This document shows, one piece after another, positions 1-4,688 of a stretch of DNA of 7,687 bases. Made by a program: the position numbers and the translations under genes. Positions within the stretch are counted from its first letter, which is position 1. The number at the start of each line of letters is the position of its first letter. The notes under the pieces were generated by a model, which saw only the letters and a program-made list of their open reading frames with translations, ran no database searches and was not told where the DNA came from. The stretch is from positions 1 through 7,687 of the forward strand of contig SDZP01000161.1 of the NCBI GenBank assembly GCA_004144935.1, written 5' to 3'. The DNA comes from Caulobacteraceae bacterium (GTDB taxonomy: Bacteria; Pseudomonadota; Alphaproteobacteria; Caulobacterales; Caulobacteraceae).

Positions 1-106
1 TGGCCGTGCGGATGGTGTTCTTGCGGCGCCCGTAGAAGCCCTTGGCTTGCTCGAGAACCTTCTTGTGCTTGGCGTGGGCGGTAACGCCCCGTTTGACGCG
101 AGCCAT
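1..106 (-). CDS. rplT: 50S ribosomal protein L20 (5' part, cut by window edge)
   Basis: The visible 35 residues are the start of bacterial L20, beginning [18 protein letters not shown] and running on through the basic [15 protein letters not shown] segment; the rest of the gene lies left of the window. L20 is an early-assembly protein of the large ribosomal subunit that binds 23S rRNA, and in several bacteria it also represses its own operon by binding the rpmI leader. The basic N-terminal tail seen here is the rRNA-threading extension typical of the family. The ATG is preceded by a strong AAGGAG nine bases upstream, and the gene starts only 16 nt after the rpmI stop, so the two are cotranscribed. 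Confidence 0.97.
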
Positions 107-122
107 GTGTCAGCGCTCCTTC

Positions 123-323
123 TTAAAGGCCGTAGGGCAGGTAGGTCATGATGGTCTTCTTGTCGGAAGAGCTCATGACTTTCGTGCCGCGCTGCTGGCG
201 GATGTACTTGGAATTGTGGCTGATCAGGCGGTGACGCTTGCCGGCGACGCCGGCCTTCAGCTTGCCCGTGGCCGTCAGTTTGAAGCGCTTTTTGGCGCCC
301 GATTTGGTCTTCAGCTTCGGCAT
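123..323 (-). CDS. rpmI: 50S ribosomal protein L35
   Basis: A 66-residue basic protein starting MPKLKTKSGAKKRFKLTATG and containing GKRHRLISHNSK, which is L35 at its usual length of about 65 residues. L35 is a small component of the large ribosomal subunit. The reading frame is open far upstream (to 596), but the conserved MPK start fixes the ATG at 321-323. It is the first gene of an rpmI-rplT pair; infC, which often precedes rpmI in other bacteria, is not upstream here. The start has only a weak GAG at normal distance. A better AGAGGA lies 20 nt upstream, separated by a perfect hairpin described separately. Confidence 0.97.
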   Translation of the reverse strand: MPKLKTKSGAKKRFKLTATGKLKAGVAGKRHRLISHNSKYIRQQRGTKVMSSSDKKTIMTYLPYGL

Positions 324-349
324 TTTGCTCAGGGCGAACCCTGTCCTCT
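324..349 (-). promoter_or_regulatory. rpmI ribosome-binding site split by a hairpin
   Basis: Reading the minus strand towards rpmI, the order is AGAGGA (349-344), then a perfect hairpin CAGGG-TTCG-CCCTG (343-330), then AGCAAA (329-324) and the ATG. Linear spacing from AGAGGA to ATG is 20 nt, too far for normal initiation. If the 5-bp stem forms, the Shine-Dalgarno stacks next to the last 6 nt, giving a near-normal spacing. Phage T4 gene 38 is a known case of a hairpin shortening the SD-to-start distance in this way. The loop is UUCG but the closing pair is G-C, not the extra-stable C-G. The structure is seen in sequence; its role is inferred. Confidence 0.6.
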
Positions 350-404
350 TTAGGTAGCATGTGGACCGCCAAGGCATGCCATTTGGCCCGGCAGTCGCGG
401 AAAG
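350..404 (-). promoter_or_regulatory. Upstream part of the structured rpmI-rplT leader
   Basis: Downstream of the candidate promoter the transcript would carry a leader of about 80 nt before rpmI. It holds an inverted repeat with outer arms GCCAA/TTGGC (368-372 and 383-387) flanking the palindrome GGCATGCC (373-380). Leaders of rpmI operons in enterobacteria and Bacillus are bound by L20 for feedback control, so this is a natural place for such a site. I cannot show that this RNA mimics the L20 site of 23S rRNA. The leader's start depends on the predicted promoter. Confidence 0.35.
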
Positions 405-410
405 GCGAGG

Positions 411-439
411 CTGATAGGGGAAAAGGGGCCGGCTGGCAA
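411..439 (-). promoter_or_regulatory. Candidate sigma-70-type promoter for rpmI-rplT
   Basis: On the minus strand a -35 TTGCCA (439-434) and a -10 TATCAG (416-411) are separated by exactly 17 nt. The -35 matches TTGACA at five of six positions and the -10 matches TATAAT at four of six. Transcription would begin near 404, giving a leader of about 80 nt. The promoter lies in the gap between the membrane-protein gene stop (446) and rpmI, which suggests rpmI-rplT is expressed independently of that gene. It is a prediction by eye in GC-rich DNA. Confidence 0.4.
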
Positions 440-445
440 GCGGAG

Positions 446-808
446 TCAGCGCCTGGCGGGCTCGGCTTCCGCGTAGCCCGGGCAATGACAGGCGGCGACC
501 GTGCACATCCGCTCGTCGCCCCAGTGGTGGCCGATGACATGGCCGCAGTGCATGCAGCCGGCCGGCGTGGCCCTGGCCGCCTTCAGCGCCCGCCACTCAT
601 GCCACCAGCGCCAGCCGACCACCACCGTCCAGACCAGCTCCACCACACCGAACGGCCAGGCGCCCTGCATGAAGCCGTAGGCCGAGCCCAGCAGGCAGGA
701 GAGCGAGAACAGCAGGATGAAGATGTGGTGGCGCCGCTCCAGCGCGTAGAAGACCAGCATCAGGATCACGGCGAAGAGGCCGAACAGGTCGAGGGGCGTC
801 ATCGTCAT
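446..808 (-). CDS. Small membrane protein with Cys/His-rich cytoplasmic tail, function unknown
   Basis: A 120-residue protein with three hydrophobic spans at about residues 7-22, 29-46 and 50-66. The first part, with FYALERR and GSAYGFMQGAWPFGVVE, resembles a small conserved membrane protein of proteobacteria without assigned function. The basic loop after span 1 and the Arg/Lys-rich stretch 67-79 suggest an N-out, C-in topology. The tail carries C85, C88, H90, H94, H95, C102, C107 and C109, arranged CMHCGH, GHHWG and CHCPGY, which could bind zinc or another metal. The ATG at 806-808 has GGGA eight bases upstream; a second ATG two codons in is also possible. It faces the VOC gene divergently across 86 nt and precedes rpmI on the same strand. 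Function is unknown; metal binding is inferred. Confidence 0.8.
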   Translation of the reverse strand: MTMTPLDLFGLFAVILMLVFYALERRHHIFILLFSLSCLLGSAYGFMQGAWPFGVVELVWTVVVGWRWWHEWRALKAARATPAGCMHCGHVIGHHWGDERMCTVAACHCPGYAEAEPARR

Positions 809-859
809 CTTCTGCTTCCCTGCCCGCGGAACGACTTCATCGCAAGCGGGCTTAAGGCC

Positions 860-887
860 TTGCCGTTCCGCCGCCCCCGCCTAACTG
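860..887 (+). promoter_or_regulatory. Candidate promoter for a leaderless VOC-gene transcript
   Basis: TTGCCG (860-865) and a -10-like CTAACT/TAACTG (881-887) lie 15-16 nt apart. The -10 ends only 7-8 nt before the ATG at 895, so transcription would start at or next to the start codon. The only Shine-Dalgarno-like bases are a weak TGGA (886-889), which lies inside or against the -10. This fits a leaderless mRNA, a class known to be common in Caulobacter crescentus. It is a weak prediction by eye. Confidence 0.35.
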
Positions 888-894
888 GACCTTC

Positions 895-1284
895 ATGCGC
901 CTCAACCAGGTCACTGTTCCTGCCCGCGATCTCGAGGAATCGATCCGATTCTACGAGGCGCTCGGCCTGATCCTGATCGTCCACAGCCCGCACTACGCCC
1001 GCTTCGAATGCCCGGACGGCGACGGCGAGCATCCGCCGACCTTCTCGCTGCATCTGGACCCGCAGGCCACCCCCGGGGCGGCCAGCGTCTATTTCGAGCA
1101 TGAGCAGCTGGACGAGGAGGTCGAGGCTTTGATCGACAAGGGCGTGGTCTTCGACAGCGGACCGGACGACCAGACCTGGCTCTGGCGTGAGGCCTGGACC
1201 ACCGATCCGGCCGGCAACCGGGTCTGCCTGTACCGTGCGGGGGAAAACCGTCGCTTCCCACCCTGGAGACTGAAAGCCTCGTGA
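895..1284 (+). CDS. VOC superfamily (glyoxalase/bleomycin-resistance-like) protein
   Basis: A 129-residue protein of single VOC-module length. It opens with LNQVTVPARDLEESIRFYEALG, the first beta-alpha-beta unit of the fold, followed by HYARFECPDGDG, TFSLHL and VYFEHEQLDEEV, and ends with TTDPAGNRVCLYRAGENRRFPPWRL. The closing GENR..PPWR pattern marks a recognisable VOC subfamily without a settled substrate. VOC enzymes usually bind a divalent metal between paired modules; here the first-strand ligand position is Q5, not His, so catalysis of the glyoxalase I type should not be assumed. The gene overlaps the next by GTGA (1281-1284), implying translational coupling to the esterase lipoprotein. 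No good ribosome-binding site precedes the ATG. The family assignment is firm, the function unknown. Confidence 0.9.
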   Translation: MRLNQVTVPARDLEESIRFYEALGLILIVHSPHYARFECPDGDGEHPPTFSLHLDPQATPGAASVYFEHEQLDEEVEALIDKGVVFDSGPDDQTWLWREAWTTDPAGNRVCLYRAGENRRFPPWRLKAS

Positions 1285-2150
1285 CCGTGATGACCCGACG
1301 CACCGGCCTGATCGGCCTGGCCGGCGCCTTTCTCGCCGCCTGCACGCCCGCCCGCTTCCTGGATTCGGTGTTTCCGGACGACGCCGCCACGACCCTGATC
1401 AAGGATGTCAGCTTCGGCGACAATCCGCGCCAGAAGCTGGATGTCTATGAGCCGCCCGGCGGCGCGCCCGGCGCCCCCGTGGCCCTGTTCGTCTACGGCG
1501 GCGGCTGGAGCAGCGGCTCGCGCAAGGAATACCAGTGGGCCGGCAAGATGCTGGCCGCCCAGGGCTTCGTCACCATCGTCGCCGACTATCGCCTGACGCC
1601 GGAGGTCAGCTTTCCGGGCTTCGTCGAGGATGTCGCCTCCGCCGTCCGCTGGGCCGTCGACCATACGCCGGACCATGGCGGCGATCCCAGCCGGATCGTC
1701 CTGGTCGGCCACTCGGCCGGCGCCTACAACGCCGCCATGGTGGCGCTGGACCCCCGGTACCTGAAGGCGGTCGGTGTGGACCGCAAGCGCATCAAGGCCT
1801 TCGCCGGCCTGGCCGGTCCCTACTATTTCCCCACCCTCGACGGCCCGATCCTTAGCAGGACCTTCGCCGGGGCGCCGGACAACAAGGTCTATCAGACCAT
1901 CGACTACGCCGGTCCGGGCTCGCCCGCCGCCTTCCTGGTCGCCGGCGACGCCGACAAGACCGTGCGGCCGCGCAACACCGAGCGGCTGGCCGAGGCGCTG
2001 CGCAAGGAGGGCGTCGAGGTCGAGAGCCACCTCTACCCCGGTCAGAGCCATGCTGACGTGCTGCTCAATCTGTCGCGGACCTTCCGGGGCCGCTCGCCCG
2101 AGTATGGGCAGTTGACCGCGTTCCTGCGACGGCAGGCGGGGCTGGCCTGA
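1281..2150 (+). CDS. Alpha/beta-hydrolase (esterase) lipoprotein, probable Tat export
   Basis: A 289-residue alpha/beta hydrolase of the carboxylesterase/BD-FAE type. The N-terminus has a twin-arginine pattern (TRRTGLIG, residues 5-12), a short hydrophobic stretch and a lipobox LAAC with Cys21, predicting Tat export and lipid anchoring. The oxyanion loop is YGGGW (72-76), replacing the usual HGGGW. The nucleophile is Ser145 in GHSAG, with Asp225 in GDADKTV and His257 in GQSHAD completing the probable triad. The natural substrate is unknown; small ester or acyl compounds are expected from the family. The GTG at 1281 overlaps the VOC stop and has GAAAG four bases upstream; GTG 1287 or ATG 1290 in the same frame are alternatives that would still keep the RR motif. 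The stop TGA directly abuts the stop of the convergent gene at 2151. Confidence 0.9.
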   Translation: MTVMTRRTGLIGLAGAFLAACTPARFLDSVFPDDAATTLIKDVSFGDNPRQKLDVYEPPGGAPGAPVALFVYGGGWSSGSRKEYQWAGKMLAAQGFVTIVADYRLTPEVSFPGFVEDVASAVRWAVDHTPDHGGDPSRIVLVGHSAGAYNAAMVALDPRYLKAVGVDRKRIKAFAGLAGPYYFPTLDGPILSRTFAGAPDNKVYQTIDYAGPGSPAAFLVAGDADKTVRPRNTERLAEALRKEGVEVESHLYPGQSHADVLLNLSRTFRGRSPEYGQLTAFLRRQAGLA

Positions 2151-2663
2151 CTACTCTTCCTCGCGGGCGTACTTGAGGATCAGCGACAGGGTCCAGGCGT
2201 ATCCCTCGTCGCCCTCAATGACGTCGAGGGATTCGACGTCATCGATCAACCAGCGGCCGCCGACCTTCTGGAAGTAGAAGAGCAGGCTGCTGTTCTGGTC
2301 AAAGTTCCTGAAGCTGGCTGCCACCACCTTGCGGTCGGGCCGGCGCCAGACGCTGCGTTCGGTGACCTCGACGTCCGCCAGCCGCCAGTCCTGGCCGTTG
2401 ACCCAGAAGAAGAAGTCGAGCCGGCCCAGATCCCCGGCCGCCTCCCGCTTTTCGTCAGCGAAGGCCTTGGCCAGGGCGGGGGTGTAGATGTCGTCCGGCG
2501 GATCGATTGAAAGGTCGCCGGCCCCGGTCTCGGTCTGACCCTTGGCGAGATCAGCGTAAACCTGGGCGATGAAGGCCTTCGGGTCATCGATGCGGGTGGC
2601 GGCGGCGGCCGGCTGGGCGAGCCAGATAAGACCGAAAAGCAGGGCTGCGATGATGCGGCGCAT
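2151..2663 (-). CDS. Secreted DUF3828-like protein
   Basis: A 170-residue protein with a signal peptide (MRRIIAALLFGLIWLAQPAAA, cleavage near residues 21-22). The mature part begins with a DDPKAFIAQVYADLAKG helix, followed by PDDIYTPALAKAF, LDFFFWVNGQDWRL, VVAASFRNF, LLFYFQKVGGRWLIDDV and the tail WTLSLILKYA. This layout, with a helix and then a curved sheet ending in GRWLIDDV, is that of DUF3828 and other NTF2-like periplasmic proteins. No enzymatic residues are evident and the role is unknown; ligand binding in the periplasm is a guess. The ATG at 2661-2663 was chosen over a GTG 27 codons upstream because it has GGGGAG nine bases before it and begins the signal peptide. It is divergent from panD and convergent with the esterase gene. 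Confidence 0.85.
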   Translation of the reverse strand: MRRIIAALLFGLIWLAQPAAAATRIDDPKAFIAQVYADLAKGQTETGAGDLSIDPPDDIYTPALAKAFADEKREAAGDLGRLDFFFWVNGQDWRLADVEVTERSVWRRPDRKVVAASFRNFDQNSSLLFYFQKVGGRWLIDDVESLDVIEGDEGYAWTLSLILKYAREEE

Positions 2664-2777
2664 GGTGGGTTGCTCCCCTTGCGTGAGGCTCAATCCTCGC
2701 TTGGCCTTGCGCCGGCCGCCAGCCCAGAAACGGGGGCTGCGCACGGGTTATCTGATCAGCGTTCATATTGCGCCGCA

Positions 2778-2805
2778 TTGAAGAGGCTCTCCGGAGTCGC
2801 TATAT
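2778..2805 (+). promoter_or_regulatory. Candidate panD promoter with palindromic spacer
   Basis: TTGAAG (2778-2783) and a CTATAT -10-like element (2800-2805) are 16 nt apart. The palindrome CTCCGGAG (2789-2796) sits in the spacer between them and could be an operator. The predicted leader of about 60-65 nt contains a possible 6-bp stem, GGGGCC (2819-2824) with GGCCCC (2837-2842). The panD Shine-Dalgarno GAGG (2861-2864) lies 11 nt before the ATG. The elements are visible; their function is inferred. Confidence 0.4.
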
Positions 2806-2875
2806 GCACGCCTCCCCGGGGGCCAATGTGTGTGGCGGCCCCGCATCCGATCACCGGCCTGAGGTAGTTCTCCCC

Positions 2876-3232
2876 ATGCTCCTGACCATGATGAAGTCCA
2901 AGCTGCACCGCGCCACGGTCACCCAGGCGGACCTCGACTACGAGGGCTCCATCGCCATCGACCGCGACCTGCTGGACGCCTCCGGCATCCTGCCGCACGA
3001 GCAGGTCGATGTGCTGAACATCACCAACGGCGCCCGCTTCACCACCTACGCCATCGAGGCCCCTCGCGGCTCGAAGGTGTTCGGGGTCAACGGCGCCGCC
3101 GCGCGCCTGGTCCAGAAGGGCGACAAGATCATCGTCGTCACCTACGGCCAGCTGCCGGCCGAAGAGGCCCGCAACTACAACCCCACTGTCGTCCTGCTCG
3201 ACGACCAGAACGACATCAAGCGCGCCGCTTAA
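2876..3232 (+). CDS. panD: Aspartate 1-decarboxylase proenzyme
   Basis: PanD converts L-aspartate to beta-alanine in the cytoplasm, supplying pantothenate and coenzyme A synthesis. It is made as an inactive chain that cleaves itself between Gly24 and Ser25, turning the serine into the pyruvoyl cofactor. The sequence shows MLLTMMKSKLHRATVT at the start, the cleavage site YEGSIAID (residues 22-29) and, in E. coli numbering, Lys9, His11, Arg54, Thr57, Tyr58 and Asn72, all conserved, followed by NGAAARL. The 118-residue length is usual for the family. The start was set by alignment to MxxTM of known PanD; the open frame continues upstream to 2768 without family similarity. No other pantothenate gene is nearby. 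A REP-like repeat follows 8 nt after the stop. Confidence 0.97.
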   Translation: MLLTMMKSKLHRATVTQADLDYEGSIAIDRDLLDASGILPHEQVDVLNITNGARFTTYAIEAPRGSKVFGVNGAAARLVQKGDKIIVVTYGQLPAEEARNYNPTVVLLDDQNDIKRAA

Positions 3233-3240
3233 CCACCGCC

Positions 3241-3360
3241 GCTCATCCCGGCGAAGGCCGGATCCAGCTCACCCACCGCCATGAAGAGTTGGCCCACCGT
3301 CGGTGTTTGATCGTTGGCGACGGTGAGTCCCTCTGGATCCCGGCATTCGCCGGGATGAGC
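3241..3360. repeat. REP-like palindrome pair forming a long inverted repeat
   Basis: Two inverted copies of a 27-28 nt unit occupy 3241-3267 and 3333-3360, beginning GCTCATCCCGGCGAA and ending ATCCAG when read in the same sense. They differ by one substitution and one deleted G. Each copy is itself a hairpin: CCGGC-GAAG-GCCGG (3248-3261) and ATCCCGGC-ATTC-GCCGGGAT (3337-3356). The inner 65 nt continue the pairing imperfectly, with CTCACC (3268-3273) against GGTGAG (3321-3326). This is the paired-REP (BIME-like) layout of short interspersed repeats common between alphaproteobacterial genes. Such elements are spread by RAYT transposases in other bacteria; none is in this window. It may also slow or protect the 3' end of the panD transcript. 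No T-tract follows, so it is not a standard terminator. Confidence 0.85.
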
Positions 3361-3401
3361 GGAATTTGGTTTCTCCAAGCACGTTCATCGCGCACTCTGA
3401 C

Positions 3402-3416
3402 CTCCAGATCCTGGAG
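3402..3416 (+). promoter_or_regulatory. Hairpin covering the ribosome-binding site of the small lipoprotein gene
   Basis: CTCCAG (3402-3407), loop ATC (3408-3410) and CTGGAG (3411-3416) form a perfect 6-bp hairpin. Its 3' arm contains the GGAG Shine-Dalgarno (3413-3416), six bases before the ATG at 3423. In RNA this would sequester the ribosome-binding site. Whether it is regulated or merely lowers expression cannot be told from sequence. Confidence 0.5.
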
Positions 3417-3422
3417 ACTCCC

Positions 3423-3884
3423 ATGCGCGCCCTGTTGCCCCTCGCCGCCCTCACCCTGCTGCTGGCCGCCTGCGAGCCGGCGCCCAAGGGGGTCGATGGC
3501 CAGACCCTGTCCAATGCGGTGGCCGACGCGGTCGGCGGTGAGAACAGCTGCGTCTTCCTGGTCGACCAGGCAAGCGGCAAGAAGACCTTCCAGTATGGCG
3601 CGCCCTCGGCCTGCGGACGCGAACTGCCCGACTGTTCGGGAGCCACCCTCAACGCGACCGACCTGGCGCAGCTGGCCGCCAAGGGCGCCGACCGGGCGAT
3701 CAGCTGCGACAGCACCGCCGACGGCGCGCGCACGGTGGCCTGGGCGTCCGGCTTGGTGGAGACCAAGGCCGGCGGCCAGAAGCTGGCCTATGCGGCGGTC
3801 ATGGAAGGGCCGAGCGAGCAGTCGCTGCCCGGCCGCGAGATGAAGGCCCGCCTCGCCACAGCCTTCCGGCGGGCGGGCCTCTAG
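3423..3884 (+). CDS. Small cysteine-containing lipoprotein, function unknown
   Basis: A 153-residue protein with a lipoprotein signal (MRALLPLAALTLLLAAC, lipidated Cys17). The mature part has four more cysteines, C43, C64, C71 and C95, suggesting two disulfides in the periplasm. Visible segments include NSCVFLVDQASGKKTFQYG, SACGRELPDCSGATLN and a C-terminal AYAAVMEGP. I do not recognise a named family. The Glu18 after the Cys is not the inner-membrane-retaining Asp, so outer-membrane sorting is likely. The ATG at 3423 was chosen over one at 3366 because it has GGAG six bases upstream and starts the signal peptide. It lies between the REP pair and a convergent SIMPL gene, whose stop is only 3 nt away. 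Confidence 0.85.
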   Translation: MRALLPLAALTLLLAACEPAPKGVDGQTLSNAVADAVGGENSCVFLVDQASGKKTFQYGAPSACGRELPDCSGATLNATDLAQLAAKGADRAISCDSTADGARTVAWASGLVETKAGGQKLAYAAVMEGPSEQSLPGREMKARLATAFRRAGL

Positions 3885-3887
3885 TCT

Positions 3888-4634
3888 CTATTTCACCAGT
3901 TCGAAGGTGGCGCTGACGTCGATGCGGACCTTCAGCTGGCCGGCCTCGACCGGTGTGCTGGCGTCCATCTTCTCGGCGCGGGCGAAGCTGGCGTAGACGA
4001 CCGGCGGCTGCGGGGCATAGCCGCCCGACTCGCTGAAGGTGACCAGACGGGCGACGCGGTAGCCGAGCGACTGCGCATAGAGGTTGGCCTTGGCTTGGAC
4101 GGCCTTCACGGCGTCGAGGCGGGCCTTGTCCTCGGAAGCGCCGCTGTCTTCGATGCCGAAGCTGATGCCGCCGACGTTGGTGGCGCCGCTGTTCACCGAG
4201 GCGTCGACGACGCTGCCGAGCTTCTTGAGGTCGCGGGCGACGATGGTGACGGTGTTGCTGGCCTGGTAGCCGGTCAGCTTGGGCGGCTGGTTCTCGACGT
4301 AGAGATACTGCGGATTGAGGTTCAGGCCGGAGGTCTGGATGTCGCGCGGATCGACGCCGGCCTTCTTCAGGCTGGCGATGACGCCGGTCATCCGGTCGGC
4401 GTTGAGGCGCATCGCCTCGGCGGCGGACGGCGCCTCGGTGGTGACGCCCAGGGTGATGGTCGCCATGTCTGGGGCCTGGCGGGTCTCGCCATAGGCCGAC
4501 AGGTTCAGCGTGGTCGCCCGGAAGGCGGCGTCGGCGGTTGCGGGAACGGTCTGGGCCATGGCCACTCCACTGGCGCCGGCCGAGCCGGCCAGGATCAGGG
4601 CGCCGACGGCGGCGGCGCGAAACAGGGACGTCAT
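3888..4634 (-). CDS. SIMPL domain (DUF541) periplasmic protein
   Basis: A 248-residue exported protein with a signal peptide ending AMA-Q near residue 28. The mature part has the SIMPL pattern: LNLSAYGETRQAPDMATITLGV, then AEAMRLNADRMTGVIASLKKAGVDPRDIQTSGLNLNPQY, YQASNTVTIVARDLKKLGSVVDASVNSGATNVGGISF, and KARLDAVKAVQAKANLYAQSLG. Family members, such as E. coli YggE and Brucella BP26, are periplasmic; YggE is linked to oxidative stress tolerance and BP26 forms ring oligomers, but no reaction is known. The ATG at 4632-4634 was preferred to a TTG six codons upstream because GGAG lies eight bases before it. It may be the last gene of the minus-strand block, 54 nt after the acyltransferase stop. 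Confidence 0.92.
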   Translation of the reverse strand: MTSLFRAAAVGALILAGSAGASGVAMAQTVPATADAAFRATTLNLSAYGETRQAPDMATITLGVTTEAPSAAEAMRLNADRMTGVIASLKKAGVDPRDIQTSGLNLNPQYLYVENQPPKLTGYQASNTVTIVARDLKKLGSVVDASVNSGATNVGGISFGIEDSGASEDKARLDAVKAVQAKANLYAQSLGYRVARLVTFSESGGYAPQPPVVYASFARAEKMDASTPVEAGQLKVRIDVSATFELVK

Positions 4635-4655
4635 CGTATAGTCTCCGACCAAATG

Positions 4656-4676
4656 CGGGGTCCTTGATCGGCCCCG
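4656..4676 (-). terminator. Weak hairpin between acyltransferase and SIMPL genes
   Basis: CGGGG (4656-4660) and CCCCG (4672-4676) can form a 5-bp GC stem with an 11-nt loop in the gap between the two genes. On the transcript it is followed by CATTTGG, not a T-run, so any termination would be partial. It is listed because it may decide whether the SIMPL gene is read from the upstream operon. Confidence 0.2.
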
Positions 4677-4688
4677 TCTGCGGCGACT

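Noticed and set aside
324..360. Possible upstream ORF starting at ATG 358-360 in the rpmI leader
   Set aside because: It is out of frame with rpmI, would overlap far into it, and has no Shine-Dalgarno.
359..970. 203-codon plus-strand frame across the rpmI upstream region
   Set aside because: It is the opposite-strand shadow of the small membrane protein and enters the VOC gene; no homology-like motif or ribosome-binding site.
1089..2051. 320-codon minus-strand open frame opposite the esterase gene
   Set aside because: It is the GC-rich antisense shadow of a well-supported alpha/beta hydrolase; composition is low-complexity Gly/Ala/Arg/Asp with no family motif.
3241..3360. CRISPR array or standard terminator after panD
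   Set aside because: There are only two units and they are inverted, not direct repeats, and no T-tract follows the stem; a REP pair explains it better.
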